DNA of 64,000 nt from Tautonia rosea (GCF_012958305.1 NZ_JABBYO010000003.1:496001-560000); one strand, 5' to 3'. Positions 43,507 to 54,567 are shown, counted from the stretch's first letter. Notes: generated from the letters alone by a model not told the origin. Numbers and translations are program-made.

Positions 43507-46035
43507 ATGCTTCAGCGATTAGCGGTTGCCGTCTGTTTGTTCGTGCCGGCCTCTGTGCCGGCCGAGGAACCGATTGACTTCGATCGGACCATTCGTCCGA
43601 TCTTCGAGGCTCAATGCCTTGGCTGCCATGGAGCAGAGGACCGCAAGGGGGGGCTCTTACTGACTTCCCGTCGCGAGGCACTCTTGCCGACGGACTCCGG
43701 GGAACCGGCCCTTGTTCCGGGTGATCCAGACGGCAGCGAGTTGCTACATCGGGTCGAGTCCAATGACGAACTGGATCGAATGCCGCCTTCGGGGGATCGC
43801 CTGACACCAACCCAGATCGAAGCGATTCGAGCCTGGATTGCTCAGGGAGCCGACTGGCCCGGGGCCGACGAGACCGAGACAACCCACTGGGCCTACGTTC
43901 CCCCGGTTCGCCCATCCTTGCCCGAGGTGGGCGATGAACGCTGGAGCGGGAATCCGATCGATCGGTTCATTCGAGCCCGGCTCGATGATCAAGGGCTCGA
44001 ACCGTCTCCCGAGGCCGATCGGGCGACCTTGATCCGCCGGCTCTCGCTCGATCTGATCGGTCTGCCGCCGACTCCTGAGGAGGTGGACGCCTTCCTCGGC
44101 GACGATCGGCCCGACGCCTACAATCGACTCGTTGATCGGTTGATTGCGTCCCCTCGATACGGTGAGCGGTGGGCGACTCCCTGGCTCGATCTGGCCCGCT
44201 TCGCCGACTCGAACGGCTTCCAGCGCGACGGGTTCCGGGATGTTTGGCCGTATCGCGACTGGGTCGTCCGTGCCTTGAATGCCGACATGCCGTTCGATCA
44301 GTTCACGATCGAACAGATTGCCGGAGATCTGCTCCCCGACGCTTCGATTGACCAGCACATCGCCACCGGCTTCAACCGGGGGAATCCGGTCAACGTCGAG
44401 GCGGGGGTTGATCAGGAAGCGAACCGAGTAAACGGCGTGGTCGATCGGGTCAACGCGGTCTCAACAGTCTGGCTTGGCTCAACCATCGCATGCGCTCAAT
44501 GTCACAATCATAAATATGATCCGATTACCCAGCGCGAATACTATCAACTCTTTGCGTATTTCAACAATACGCCGATCGAGACAATCTTTCGAACTGAGGG
44601 CAATACGTCGGAACTCGATTTTACGGGTCCGTCGATGGAGATTCCGTCACCTCCCGAAATGATTGTCCGACGCAAGGAACTGACCGATCTTCGGGATGGC
44701 CTGACCGAACGCATCGACACCCTCTCCAATCGCGTGTGGGAGGATCGACTCGAATGGGAGGAGCAACTGCGAAACGATCCAGATCATCGTTCGGAGCTCC
44801 CGAAGGCCGTCGAGGAGGTGCTGAGGATCGCTGACGAAGATCGGACCAAAGCGCAGCATCAGACGATCAAGGATCACCTCCTCGCCGATCATCCCGAGGT
44901 TGCGTCGGCCCGCCTGCAAATGGCCGAGCTGGACGAACAGATCGAAGCCCTCGCGCCGGCCCGGTCGCTGGTCATGATTGAGCTGGATGAGCCCCGACCG
45001 ACGTTTGTAATGAAGCGGGGGAACTTTCTTGATCCCGGTGCTCAGGTTCAGCCGGGCGTGCCCGAGGTGTTTCATCCTCTGCCCCCGGATGCGCCGAAGA
45101 ATCGACTTGGGCTCGCTCAGTGGCTCGTGGATCCGAATAATCCGCTGATCAGCCGAGTTGCGGTCAACCGGGCCTGGCTCGCCTTTTTCGGCCGAGCCCT
45201 GGTTTCGACTCCTGAAGACTTCGGGACGCAGGGGGCCAGGCCCTCGCACCCGGAGTTGCTCGACTGGCTGGCGGTTGAGTTCGTGGAATCAGGCTGGTCG
45301 ACCAAGCATTTGCATCGCCTGATTGTAACGTCACGTACGTATCAGCAATCGTCGGCAATCTCAGCCGAATTGCTCGAACTCGACCCGGAAAACGCGTTGT
45401 ATGCTCGAGGATCGCGATTCCGACTCGATGCGGAAATGATCCGAGACAATGCCCTGCATGCTGCCGGATTACTCACCGAATCGATGGGAGGTCCGCCGGT
45501 CTTCCCCCCTCAGCCGGAAAACATCTGGCGCGTGACTGGACTGGTCGATAACACCTATCGAACCAGTGAAGGACCCGATCGCCATCGTCGGGGGCTCTAC
45601 ACCATTTTGAGACGAAGCGCTCCGTATCCAAGCTTTGTCGCGTTCGATTCTTCTGATCGTTCCCAATGTCTCGTCCAACGATCACGGACGAATACACCGC
45701 TTCAGGCGTTGACCTTACTGAATGATCCAGCTTACGTCGAGATCGCCCAAGCCCTGGCCCGACGCGTCATGACAGAGTATCCCGAGGACGGTTTCGACGA
45801 CCGCCTGACCCGTGCCTTTCGGCTCTGCCTGGCCCGCAAGCCGACCTCCTCGGAGCTCGAATCCCTCGCCAACGTTTGGCACGGCTTGCACGATCGCTAC
45901 GCCGACGACCCGCGGGCAACTTCGGCCCTGCTGGGGAACGACGCTGATCCAACGATCGATCCGGTGGATTGGGCCGCCTGGCTCGGCGTGGCGAATGTCT
46001 TGCTGAATCTCGACGAGACGATCACGAGAGAATGA
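43507..46035 (+). CDS. PSCyt1/DUF1549/DUF1553 secreted cytochrome-type protein
   Basis: 842 residues, signal peptide 1-19. The N-terminal planctomycete cytochrome domain has CLGCH at 37-41. DUF1549 follows (about 140-340, ending with a second Cxx[13 protein letters not shown]). A coiled, charged linker (about 385-480) separates it from DUF1553 (about 535-790). This set is characteristic of planctomycetes and is usually followed by a DUF1501 gene, as here. Two haem-binding sites suggest an extracytoplasmic redox role, but the reaction is unknown. Confidence 0.93.
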   Translation: MLQRLAVAVCLFVPASVPAEEPIDFDRTIRPIFEAQCLGCHGAEDRKGGLLLTSRREALLPTDSGEPALVPGDPDGSELLHRVESNDELDRMPPSGDRLTPTQIEAIRAWIAQGADWPGADETETTHWAYVPPVRPSLPEVGDERWSGNPIDRFIRARLDDQGLEPSPEADRATLIRRLSLDLIGLPPTPEEVDAFLGDDRPDAYNRLVDRLIASPRYGERWATPWLDLARFADSNGFQRDGFRDVWPYRDWVVRALNADMPFDQFTIEQIAGDLLPDASIDQHIATGFNRGNPVNVEAGVDQEANRVNGVVDRVNAVSTVWLGSTIACAQCHNHKYDPITQREYYQLFAYFNNTPIETIFRTEGNTSELDFTGPSMEIPSPPEMIVRRKELTDLRDGLTERIDTLSNRVWEDRLEWEEQLRNDPDHRSELPKAVEEVLRIADEDRTKAQHQTIKDHLLADHPEVASARLQMAELDEQIEALAPARSLVMIELDEPRPTFVMKRGNFLDPGAQVQPGVPEVFHPLPPDAPKNRLGLAQWLVDPNNPLISRVAVNRAWLAFFGRALVSTPEDFGTQGARPSHPELLDWLAVEFVESGWSTKHLHRLIVTSRTYQQSSAISAELLELDPENALYARGSRFRLDAEMIRDNALHAAGLLTESMGGPPVFPPQPENIWRVTGLVDNTYRTSEGPDRHRRGLYTILRRSAPYPSFVAFDSSDRSQCLVQRSRTNTPLQALTLLNDPAYVEIAQALARRVMTEYPEDGFDDRLTRAFRLCLARKPTSSELESLANVWHGLHDRYADDPRATSALLGNDADPTIDPVDWAAWLGVANVLLNLDETITRE

Positions 46036-46084
46036 CCATTTCCGAGCGTGCCGGTCGATCCTCTTTGCACCTGGAACCGTTTCG

Positions 46085-47500
46085 ATGAACCCGATCGATC
46101 ATCTCCGCATTGGAGTGACCCGTCGCGAACTCTTTCGAAGATCGGGGATGGGTCTGGGAACGATCGCGCTGATGTCGTTGCTCGATCGAGAGCGTGACGC
46201 GACGGCTGCCGATGGGCGAGCCCCCCGGCCGACACACCACGCCCCTCGGGCCCGAAACGTCATCTTCCTGCACATGGTCGGTGCCCCCTCGCATCTGGAT
46301 TTGTTCGAATATAAGCCTGAACTGGTCGCTCACGACGGTCAACTCTGTCCGGAATCTTTGCTCGAAGGCCAACGTTTTGCATTTCTCCGGGGGCATCCCA
46401 AGCTCCTGGGAACGCGGTTCCGGTTCGCGCGGCACGGTGAGTCGGGCCTGGAACTGTCCGAATTGTTGCCTCACCTTGCGGGAATGGCCGATGATCTGGC
46501 CGTGATCAAGACCCTCAAGACTGAGGAGTTCAATCACGGCCCCGCGCAATTGTTCTTGCAAACCGGATTTGGTCAGCTAGGCCGCCCCAGCCTTGGCTCT
46601 TGGGTCAGCTATGGCCTGGGGAGCGAGGCCGACGACCTCCCCAGTTTCGTCGTCATGCTAACCGGCAAGCTGGCCGGCGGAGGGAGTAACCTCTGGGGCA
46701 GCGGTTTCTTGCCGACGGTGCATCAAGGGGTCGAGTTCCGCGATGGCGGCGATCCAGTCCTGTTCCTTTCGAACCCTCCTGGAATGGAGGCGACCGCTCG
46801 TCGGACAATCCTCGACGGCATCCGTACACTGAACACGGAACGGCTTCTCACGGTTGGCGACCCTGAGATCTCGACGCGGATCGCCCAGTACGAGATGGCG
46901 TTCCGGATGCAATCGTCGGTGCCAGAACTCGTCGATCTGGCCTCCGAGCCTCCTCATATCCATCGGCTATACGGAACGAAGCCGGGGCAAGCAAGCTTTG
47001 CAAACCACTGCTTGCTCGCCCGACGGCTCGTCGAACGAGGGGTTCGGTTTGTGCAACTGTTCAACGCCGACTGGGATCATCACGGGAACATCTTCAACGG
47101 CTTGCCCCGGAAGGCAAGAGAAATTGACCAACCCTGCGCAGCCTTGATTCAGGACCTCAAGCAACGCGGCCTGCTCGATGACACCCTCGTCATTTTCACG
47201 GGCGAATTTGGCCGTACTCCCATGCTCCAGGGGGACCGCGGAACCGCTGGCCGCGATCATCATAAGGAGGCGTTTTGCGCCTGGATGGCCGGCGGAGGGG
47301 TGCGGGGAGGCACCACCTATGGCCGGACCGACGATCTCGGTTATCATGCCGTCGAAGACCCGATGCATGTCAACGACTTCCACGCCACGATCCTCCACCT
47401 GCTTGGCCTCGACCATACCCGAGTCACCTACACCTCGCAGGGACGCAACTTCCGCCTGACCGATGTGGGGGGGACCGTGGCCACCAAACTTCTCGTCTGA
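46085..47500 (+). CDS. DUF1501 protein with a twin-arginine signal
   Basis: 471 residues. The N-terminus [10 protein letters not shown], followed by [11 protein letters not shown], fits a Tat signal. The rest is the sulfatase/phosphatase-like DUF1501 fold, with [32 protein letters not shown] and GRDHH metal-type residues. It lies 49 bases after the PSCyt1/DUF1549 gene. The partner proteins of this pair are known to be co-inherited; their chemistry is not established. Confidence 0.92.
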   Translation: MNPIDHLRIGVTRRELFRRSGMGLGTIALMSLLDRERDATAADGRAPRPTHHAPRARNVIFLHMVGAPSHLDLFEYKPELVAHDGQLCPESLLEGQRFAFLRGHPKLLGTRFRFARHGESGLELSELLPHLAGMADDLAVIKTLKTEEFNHGPAQLFLQTGFGQLGRPSLGSWVSYGLGSEADDLPSFVVMLTGKLAGGGSNLWGSGFLPTVHQGVEFRDGGDPVLFLSNPPGMEATARRTILDGIRTLNTERLLTVGDPEISTRIAQYEMAFRMQSSVPELVDLASEPPHIHRLYGTKPGQASFANHCLLARRLVERGVRFVQLFNADWDHHGNIFNGLPRKAREIDQPCAALIQDLKQRGLLDDTLVIFTGEFGRTPMLQGDRGTAGRDHHKEAFCAWMAGGGVRGGTTYGRTDDLGYHAVEDPMHVNDFHATILHLLGLDHTRVTYTSQGRNFRLTDVGGTVATKLLV

Positions 47501-47520
47501 CCCGCACTCCTGAATTGAAG

Positions 47521-49185
47521 ATGGAACACAACGTGCAACAGTTGATCGTCACGCTCCGAATATCAATCGTTTTTGGTCTTTTGATCGCACTGGCGAGCCC
47601 GATCGAGGCGAGCGAAGGAATTGTACCGGCTCGGATCAATCCCGATGGCATAGCCGGTGCTCTGGTGATCGTCGGAGGTGGTCGCATTCCTCAGGACGTG
47701 ACGGACACCTTTCGATCCCTTGCCGGAGCTGATGCCCGGCTTGTGGTCATTCCGACAGCCAGCGCCTCGGCCGACGAGGAACCCGACGACGAGTGGATCG
47801 ACCTCTGGAGGCAGCGCGGATTCGACTACGTCACCGTCCTTCACACCCGAGACCGGGACCGGGCGAATGATCCCGAATTCGTCGCACCGATCAAGGAGGC
47901 CACGGCGGTCTGGTTTGGAGGTGGCGATCAGTCTCGCATCGCGAGCGCTTATCTCGGCACCGCTGTCGAGGAGGAGGTCTTCGGCGTCCTGGAACGCGGG
48001 GGCGTCGTCGGAGGAACCTCGGCTGGAGCGGCGATCATGACTCAAGTGATGATTACCGGAGGCAATCCGAACGCGACGGTCGGCGAAGGGTTCAACCTGC
48101 TTCCCGATGCGGTTGTCGATCAACATTTTCTCGCTCGGAATCGCAAGCCTCGACTGCAAGGGGTTCTTAACGAACATCCAGAGACGTTCGGCGTTGGCAT
48201 CGACGAGAGCACCGCCCTGGTTGTGGTTGGACGCCGGTTGGAGGTCGTCGGTCAATCGAGCGTGACCATTCTGGTGCCCGCCTCGAATGCTCGTCACGAG
48301 CGCGAAATCACCTTGAAATCCGGCGACGTTGCCGACCTGACCGCCTTGCGACGTTCTGTCCGGGATCGGGCCAATGGTGACTTTCCGCCGGAGGTCATGA
48401 ATCCGCCCAAGATCGACGCAGGGGCTCTCGTGATCGTCGGAGGCGGAGGCTTACCGGGGGAAGTCCTGGATCGGTTCGTCAGCCTGGCGGGGGGGCCTGA
48501 GGCTCGCATTGTGGTGGTTCCGACCGCTTCTGAAGGCCGAATTTCTCCGATTCCTCACTTTGTGTCTGGTGTGAAGATGTTCGAGGAACGGGGCGTGCGA
48601 TCGGTCGGAGTGCTTTATGGCCGTCATCCCGAGGAAATCGAAACCCCCGAACAACTCGCCATGCTTCGCGAGGCCACGGGGATCTGGTTCGGGGGAGGGC
48701 GGCAATGGCGTTTCGTTGACTGCTACGAAGGTACCTCCATTGTCCCCTTGTTCCACGATGTATTGCGCCGGGGCGGGGTTATCGGCGGTAGCTCAGCCGG
48801 GGCGACCATCCAGGGAGATTACCTTGTCCGCGGGAATCCGCTCGGGAACTGGGACATGATGGCCGAGGGCTACGAGCGTGGATTTGCCTTTCTCCCCGGG
48901 GTGGCGATTGACCAGCACTATTCCCAGCGAAACCGGTTTGACGATCTCGCGGCAGTCGTGAATCGGTTTCCCCAGGTTCTCGGACTTGGGATTGACGAAG
49001 GTACGGCACTGATCGTCGAGGGGAGTACCGGGGAGGTCCTCGGTCGAGGGGCAGTCCATGTCCTTTCTCAGAATCATTCAGGAAACGAGAGTCCTCCCAT
49101 CACCGAAACCCTCGAAGCCGGGAGCCGGTTCAATCTGGTCGATCGCATTCGAGTCGAGCCAGCCATCGCAGCCGAAGGACAATGA
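47521..49185 (+). CDS. tandem cyanophycinase-like (peptidase S51) protein
   Basis: 554 residues, signal peptide about 1-30. Two S51 domains lie in one chain: domain 1 (about 40-275) with nucleophile Ser167 in GGTSAGAA, and domain 2 (about 300-545) with Ser425 in GGSSAGAT. Both carry DQHF-or-Y then R-N-R, GIDES or GIDEG, and the GGG-start elements, so both sites look complete. S51 enzymes cut cyanophycin or dipeptides; exported forms are common, but a two-domain chain is unusual. ATG 47521 is 20 bases after the DUF1501 stop. It overlaps the next gene by ATGA. Confidence 0.87.
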   Translation: MEHNVQQLIVTLRISIVFGLLIALASPIEASEGIVPARINPDGIAGALVIVGGGRIPQDVTDTFRSLAGADARLVVIPTASASADEEPDDEWIDLWRQRGFDYVTVLHTRDRDRANDPEFVAPIKEATAVWFGGGDQSRIASAYLGTAVEEEVFGVLERGGVVGGTSAGAAIMTQVMITGGNPNATVGEGFNLLPDAVVDQHFLARNRKPRLQGVLNEHPETFGVGIDESTALVVVGRRLEVVGQSSVTILVPASNARHEREITLKSGDVADLTALRRSVRDRANGDFPPEVMNPPKIDAGALVIVGGGGLPGEVLDRFVSLAGGPEARIVVVPTASEGRISPIPHFVSGVKMFEERGVRSVGVLYGRHPEEIETPEQLAMLREATGIWFGGGRQWRFVDCYEGTSIVPLFHDVLRRGGVIGGSSAGATIQGDYLVRGNPLGNWDMMAEGYERGFAFLPGVAIDQHYSQRNRFDDLAAVVNRFPQVLGLGIDEGTALIVEGSTGEVLGRGAVHVLSQNHSGNESPPITETLEAGSRFNLVDRIRVEPAIAAEGQ

Positions 49186-49649
49186 CGCCCGCCAGAAGAA
49201 GGGCCGATCCCGAGTCCGACCTCCTCAGCCGAGTCATCCGCAATCGGCCCGAGACCCTCGCTCGGAGCGCGCTGACCTCCTGGGCGATCACGGGTGTTCT
49301 GGTCGCAGAGTACGCCAGGACCGGTTCCTGGGGACGATTCTGGCCGCTCATGATCCTTCCGATCGGGCTCACGATGATCGCCTCGATCGCACTCCTTCAT
49401 CGCGATCCGGAACGGGCAGGCATGGATGCCTTCCGATCGGGAGTCGTGGCGATGATTCCTTCTGCCCTGGTGGTTGGCTGGATGGCAGTCCGACGGTTCG
49501 AGAACCCCATGGCCGGCCACATCGCGACGGCGTCCATGGCCGGAGCATCGGTTGGCTCTGTGGTTGGAGCGCTTTGCGGGCCGGTCGCGGGATGGGCCGT
49601 CAGGGCGATGACCTGCACCGTTCGGGAATGGATTCGCCGTAGCCCGTAA
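49182..49649 (+). CDS. small membrane protein of unknown function
   Basis: 155 residues with about four hydrophobic segments and a basic N-terminus. ATG 49182 overlaps the stop of the tandem S51 gene (ATGA), so it should be translated with it. The last segment has glycines in a GASVGSVVGALCG pattern. No family recognised. Confidence 0.65.
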   Translation: MTPARRRADPESDLLSRVIRNRPETLARSALTSWAITGVLVAEYARTGSWGRFWPLMILPIGLTMIASIALLHRDPERAGMDAFRSGVVAMIPSALVVGWMAVRRFENPMAGHIATASMAGASVGSVVGALCGPVAGWAVRAMTCTVREWIRRSP

Positions 49650-49890
49650 CCATCACGGTTGTCACCTCACAACTGAGCATTAGATCTTCTTGCGCCTGGG
49701 GTTGATGCAATCTGCTGGACCTTGGTCGTGAGGTGCTTCCTGGCCGATTGATCGTGTCTTCGCACACCCTGGCCAGAGTGCGCTGAAACCGATATGATTC
49801 GGACTGGCCGAGAATCGGCCGACGCGTGATCGAAATCGCGGTCGAGGTCCGGTTCCCATCGATGTTTGTGCACACGATCAGGAGGCGACG

Positions 49891-51201
49891 ATGACGACCC
49901 GACTTGGGCCAGTGGCGTACTCCTTGGTGATCCTTTGGACCCTCGCAACGCAGGGAGTGGCCCAGGAGGTCAGCGCTGCGCTCCGCGATCGGGTCGCGCA
50001 GCTCGTCGAGCGGTTGGGAGAGGAGGGGACCGAGACGCGCGACTCTGCCGAAGAGGCGTTGACGAAGCTCGGCGATCGAATTTTACCCTTGTTGCCCGAT
50101 CCCGCCGAGGTTGAGGATGTGGACCTTCGGGATCGCATCACGCGCATTCGTTCGGCCCTTGAGGAGTCGAGTACCGAGAATGTCTCTGAGGCCACCCGGA
50201 TCACGATCCAGGGAGAGGGGATTCGTCTGTCCGAGGCACTTCGGGAGTTGCAGCGTCAGTCAGGAAACCGCATCTCTGACCTCAGGGAACTGTATGGTCA
50301 GGATGCCACGAACCCTGCGCTCGACCTTCAGATCGAGGATCTTCCGTTCCTGGAAGCCTTCGATCGAATTGCAGAGAAAGCCGGGCTTGACCCGATTTTC
50401 TACACCGGAGACGGAACGATCGGCCTGCTCACGCGAGGAGCGATGGAGTATGGGCCGGGAGAGGCAACAGGATCGGCCCCGACCATTTACACTGGGCCGT
50501 TTCGGGTCTCGTTGAATCAAGTCGCCGCTCAGCACGATCTGACGACGGGAACCCGATCCACCAATGCCCAGGTGATGGTGGTGTGGGAGCCTCGATTGCG
50601 GCCCATGCTGATGAATCTTGATGTGTCGAATGTTGAGATCGTGGATGATCGCGGTCAGGTCGTTCAGCCAAGTGTTTCTGAGGAAGCCGGGACGGTGGTT
50701 CTCCGCCCCGAGAATCCCACGGCGGAATTGAACCTGAACATGACCTCGCCCGATCGCCAAGCTCAGCAACTTGATCGCCTGAAGGTCCGCGCCACCTTAA
50801 CCGTTCCTTCGGGGAACGAGGTCTTTCGGCTCGACCTGGGAGCCCCGAACGCTTCTCAGGAGCAAGGAGAAGTCACCGTGTCCGTCGGGCGGGTTGAGGT
50901 CGACGGATTTGTCTGGAAGGTCGATGTTCGCGTGAATTACGAGGGGCAATCCGAGGCCTTCGAGACCTATCAACAGGGGCTCTTCAATAATCGGATCTGG
51001 CTTCAGCGGCCGGATGGTTCCCGATTCGACCAGAACGGCGGGTTCAATCAGATTGGCGCATCAAACAATTCAATGGCGTTTCAGTACCTCTTTGTGGATG
51101 CTCCGGGCGAACCTTCGAATTACCAACTCGTTTATGAGACCCCGGGGGCGGTGACGGAAATTCCCTTGGAATTCGAGTTCACCGACATTCCACTACCCTG
51201 A
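49891..51201 (+). CDS. secreted protein with STN/secretin-type short domain
   Basis: 436 residues, signal peptide about 1-24 (cleavage after VAQ). N-terminal helical region (25-95, HEAT-like), then ITIQGEGIRLSEALRELQRQSG, the pattern of the small STN/secretin-N fold, then beta-rich C-terminal domains (from about 190). Not recognised as a known enzyme. It is convergent to the sigma-54 activator and shares the STN feature with the gene at 56033-57649. Confidence 0.7.
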   Translation: MTTRLGPVAYSLVILWTLATQGVAQEVSAALRDRVAQLVERLGEEGTETRDSAEEALTKLGDRILPLLPDPAEVEDVDLRDRITRIRSALEESSTENVSEATRITIQGEGIRLSEALRELQRQSGNRISDLRELYGQDATNPALDLQIEDLPFLEAFDRIAEKAGLDPIFYTGDGTIGLLTRGAMEYGPGEATGSAPTIYTGPFRVSLNQVAAQHDLTTGTRSTNAQVMVVWEPRLRPMLMNLDVSNVEIVDDRGQVVQPSVSEEAGTVVLRPENPTAELNLNMTSPDRQAQQLDRLKVRATLTVPSGNEVFRLDLGAPNASQEQGEVTVSVGRVEVDGFVWKVDVRVNYEGQSEAFETYQQGLFNNRIWLQRPDGSRFDQNGGFNQIGASNNSMAFQYLFVDAPGEPSNYQLVYETPGAVTEIPLEFEFTDIPLP

Positions 51202-51220
51202 GCTGTCACGTTGGGAAGGA

Positions 51221-51267
51221 GCGATCCTCGATCCATGCTGCGAATGGCGTTAGTCATCGAGGATCGC
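51221..51267. terminator. convergent terminator
   Basis: A 12-bp inverted repeat (GCGATCCTCGAT and its complement) around a 23-base loop, spanning the stop of the sigma-54 activator gene. Confidence 0.5.
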
Positions 51268-52689
51268 CGCCGACGATCCTTCCTTGAACTGCGTCCGGTC
51301 GAGTCCGTACTTGGCGAGCTTCTGGGTCACGCAACGCCGGGAAAGCCCGCTGTGGCGGGCACACCGAGCGACGTTTCCCTTGTACAGGGACAGCAGTTCG
51401 GCAAAGTAATCGCGCTCGACGCGAGAGATGATCGTCTCTGTCAATTCGGGCAAAGGGCGGTCGAGATCGAGGAGCGTCTCGGCCGACTGCCGCAGGGTCG
51501 AGGACTGCCGCTCGGCTCGGGGGACGATGGACGGCGCAAGATTTGAACGATGGATCAGAGTCCCGTCTGCCAGGGCCACGGCCGCCCTGATCGCGTTTTC
51601 CAGCTCTCGGATATTACCGGGCCAGTCGTAGCTGTATAGCGCGTGCATCGCTTCGGGGTCGATCTCGGTGACTGGAGGAGTACTCCGCGCGGCCAGCTTG
51701 TTCAGGAAGTGCATCGCCAGCAGCGGGATATCCTCTCGCCGATCGCGGAGCGGCGGAAGGTCGATCGGGACGACCCGGAGTCGGTAGTAGAGATCGGAGC
51801 GAAACACCCCTTGACGGACCAGTTCGTCAAGCCGTTTGTTGCTCGCGGCGACGATTCGGACATCGACCTTCAATGTCTCGGTTCCACCCACACGTTCGAA
51901 GTTGCCGGTTTGGAGCACTCGAAGCAGTTTGGCTTGCATGGCGGGGCTGACGTCCCCGATCTCGTCGAGGAAAAGCGTGCCACCGTCCGCGGCTTCAAAG
52001 CGTCCGATCCGCCGCCGATCGGCGCCGGTGAAGGCACCTCGCTCGTGTCCAAAAAGCTCGCTTTCAAGGAGTGAATCGCTCAAGGCCGCACAGTTGACGG
52101 GAACCCATCGCTGATTCCTCCGACCACTGGCGGCGTGAATGGCCTGGGCGACAAGCTCCTTGCCCGTGCCGGTTTCGCCGTGGATTAAGACCGTCGATCC
52201 AAGGGGGCCGACCTGCTCAATCAGGTCGAACACCTGGCGCATCCGGTCATTCTTTGAAACCATGTTCAGGAAGCTGTAATCTTCGCGCATCTGCTGACGG
52301 AGATGTTCCAGCTCGTCCCGGAGTTGTCGGCGTTCCAGGGTCCGGTTGACCAGGAGACGGAGCCGATCGGGTTCGAAGGGCTTGGTCACGAAGTCATCAG
52401 CGCCAGCCTTCATGGCTGTCAGGGCGACCTGAGGGTCGCCGTAGGCGGTGACCACGATCACCCCGAACGGCAATCGCTCGGAGCGGACGCGAGACAGAAG
52501 GTCCATCCCTCCGGTCTCGGGCATGTAGAGGTCGGTAATCAACAGGTGGATCGGACGCGATCGGGCGATCTCGAGCGCCTCCGCAGCTCCCGGAACGGCC
52601 TCAACCTCGTGGCCGTCCATCGTCAGCAAGAGACTGAGATACTCTCGTGTGGATTCCTCGTCATCAACGACCAGGATACGGCTTTTCAT
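51250..52689 (-). CDS. NtrC-family sigma-54-dependent response regulator
   Basis: 479 residues. ATG 52689 has AAGGAG eight bases upstream. Receiver with Asp53 (TDLYMPE), AAA+ domain with GETGTGKE, the sigma-54 contact loop GAFTGA intact, Walker B GGTLFLDEIG, and a Fis-type HTH at the C-terminus (VARCARHSGLSRRCVTQKL). No histidine kinase is adjacent. It lies downstream of the HtrA pseudoprotease gene on the same strand, so it may control or be controlled with the envelope block. Confidence 0.94.
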   Translation of the reverse strand: MKSRILVVDDEESTREYLSLLLTMDGHEVEAVPGAAEALEIARSRPIHLLITDLYMPETGGMDLLSRVRSERLPFGVIVVTAYGDPQVALTAMKAGADDFVTKPFEPDRLRLLVNRTLERRQLRDELEHLRQQMREDYSFLNMVSKNDRMRQVFDLIEQVGPLGSTVLIHGETGTGKELVAQAIHAASGRRNQRWVPVNCAALSDSLLESELFGHERGAFTGADRRRIGRFEAADGGTLFLDEIGDVSPAMQAKLLRVLQTGNFERVGGTETLKVDVRIVAASNKRLDELVRQGVFRSDLYYRLRVVPIDLPPLRDRREDIPLLAMHFLNKLAARSTPPVTEIDPEAMHALYSYDWPGNIRELENAIRAAVALADGTLIHRSNLAPSIVPRAERQSSTLRQSAETLLDLDRPLPELTETIISRVERDYFAELLSLYKGNVARCARHSGLSRRCVTQKLAKYGLDRTQFKEGSSAAILDD

Positions 52690-52901
52690 GCGGGGCACTC
52701 CTTGCCGGGTGGACCAAGAGGAATTCAGCCATTCCCGAGTCCGAAGGGCTGGATGAGCAGCGAGCAGAGCGAGTCGTCCGCGACAGGGCTAGCTTTGTCT
52801 TGCCAGGGAACTCAGGAAGCCTTCGAGGCTCGAAGGTCAAACAGAGGACACGCCAACAACTCCTGGCGCAAGAGGGCTGAGCAGTCATCTCCCTCCTTTG
52901 A

Positions 52902-54440
52902 TCAATCATTGAGGCAAGGGAAACGGTGATCCTGGTCCTCAGCTTGGCGGAGATCGCGAAGCAAGACCCGGAACTCCGATCGACCGCGATGCCGAACACG
53001 GAGAATCAGATCACGATCGGTCGGGGCAATGGCGACCGATTCTCGGAATTCGGCCAGCGATCGGACCCGGCGGTCCAGCACGTCCGTCACGACCATTCCC
53101 GGCTCTAAACCTCCCAGATCCGCTGGGCCCCCGGGAGTAATTCCCACAATGATCACTCCTGAGACATCCTCATCCAGTCCGAACCGCTGGGTCAACGCTG
53201 GCGAAGTCTCTCCCAGACGAAGGCCAAGGCTGGGAAACCGGGTCGGATCACGAGCGGTGGCCGGTTCTGGGAGTCGAATGCTTGGTGTCGGATCGTCAGA
53301 GATGGCCGGCTCTGAGTCGGCTGGTCGAGGGGTCACAACCATCGGACCAGCGCCCAGATTAAGGGAATCTCGAATCGGTTTCGGCTGAATGTTCAGGGAC
53401 TCTCGTCTTCCGTCGCGGACGATTTCAAGAGTCATGGGATGATCGTCTGAGGCGAACTCGACCCTCGAGATGAGGTCCGAAAGGGTCGTGATGGGACGTC
53501 CATCAACCAGGACGATCTGGTCTCCAGGGACCAAGCCCGCCTGGCTCGCGGGTCCGTCAACAACCACGGAATCGACCCGGACCGCGCCCTGGAATCCGAG
53601 CAGCGCGGCCTCTTCAGGATCGACTCTGGAGACTTGCACTCCAATCATCATGCGATGAACCTGGCCCCGATCGTTCAAGTCCCGAGCGATTCGCTTGGCC
53701 CGATGGCTTGGAACCGCAAATCCGATTCGATGATGCCGATCTGACACTTCGGGAACGAACAGGGTGATCCCCACCAGACGACCATTGCGATCGACGAGAG
53801 CCCCGCCTGCGCTTCCGGGAGCGATGAGCGCATCGGTCTGAATCAAGTCACGGTAGGCGGTCGATGCGAAGGATCGTTGGAGGCCGCTGACAATCCCGAG
53901 ACTGACTGTGCCCGAGAGTCCCCAGGGGTTACCGATGCTCATGACCAGGTCCCCAGGTTCCAGGCTCTCCGAGCTTCCCCAATCGAGGGGAAGGAGATCG
54001 AGACCCTCGGGATCAATCACCAGCAACGCGAGGTCGCTGGCCGGGTCTTGCCTCAGGTCGAGGACCGGACGTGAGCGTCCATCAGGCAAGGTGATTTGAA
54101 GGTTCTGACCGAGCCGATTCCTCACGTCGTCCACGACCGAATTGGCCGTCAGGATCAGACCACGATCCGCGTCGATCACCACTCCGGAACCACCAGAAAC
54201 GGTGGGAAAGGAGCCTTCCGAAGCGATTGGGCTTACGGGATCGGATCCTCCGACGGTCACAACGGCTTGCAAGGCCCGCCGGGCCGAGGTTTGAACCTCG
54301 GACGCCAGGGAGGTCAGGTCCGAAACCTCCTGTCCCGCAACCATGGGAGGCAAGAGCAGAACGGCCAGACCGACGATGACAGCATGGGCGGCCACTGGGC
54401 CGCCCCTCCGGTCGCGTCGGGCGTCGTCGGCTCGTCGCAT
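52902..54440 (-). CDS. HtrA-like pseudoprotease with two PDZ domains
   Basis: 512 residues. ATG 54440 has AAGGA nine bases upstream. A signal or anchor segment (about 20-36) leads to a trypsin-type fold. The catalytic positions are altered: the TNxHVV site reads TANSVV (Ser101 for His) and the GNSGG site reads GSAGG (Ala211 for Ser); Asp136 remains (ASDLALL). Other DegP-like segments (GNPWGLSGTV, IQTDALI) are intact, so the fold is kept while catalysis should be lost. PDZ1 is at about 265-355 and PDZ2 at about 415-505. A likely role is scaffold or substrate binding (inference). Promoter at 54568-54596. Confidence 0.88.
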   Translation of the reverse strand: MRRADDARRDRRGGPVAAHAVIVGLAVLLLPPMVAGQEVSDLTSLASEVQTSARRALQAVVTVGGSDPVSPIASEGSFPTVSGGSGVVIDADRGLILTANSVVDDVRNRLGQNLQITLPDGRSRPVLDLRQDPASDLALLVIDPEGLDLLPLDWGSSESLEPGDLVMSIGNPWGLSGTVSLGIVSGLQRSFASTAYRDLIQTDALIAPGSAGGALVDRNGRLVGITLFVPEVSDRHHRIGFAVPSHRAKRIARDLNDRGQVHRMMIGVQVSRVDPEEAALLGFQGAVRVDSVVVDGPASQAGLVPGDQIVLVDGRPITTLSDLISRVEFASDDHPMTLEIVRDGRRESLNIQPKPIRDSLNLGAGPMVVTPRPADSEPAISDDPTPSIRLPEPATARDPTRFPSLGLRLGETSPALTQRFGLDEDVSGVIIVGITPGGPADLGGLEPGMVVTDVLDRRVRSLAEFRESVAIAPTDRDLILRVRHRGRSEFRVLLRDLRQAEDQDHRFPCLND

Positions 54441-54567
54441 CGGTGGGAATCCTTCCGACTCAGGGTCGATCATCCTGGTCGATAGCGACAAGGCCCGGGC
54501 CTCGGGCAATGTCGAGACAGCTCAAGATGAGAACCGGCAGAGGCTTCTCCTCCTGGTTGAAGCTCTC

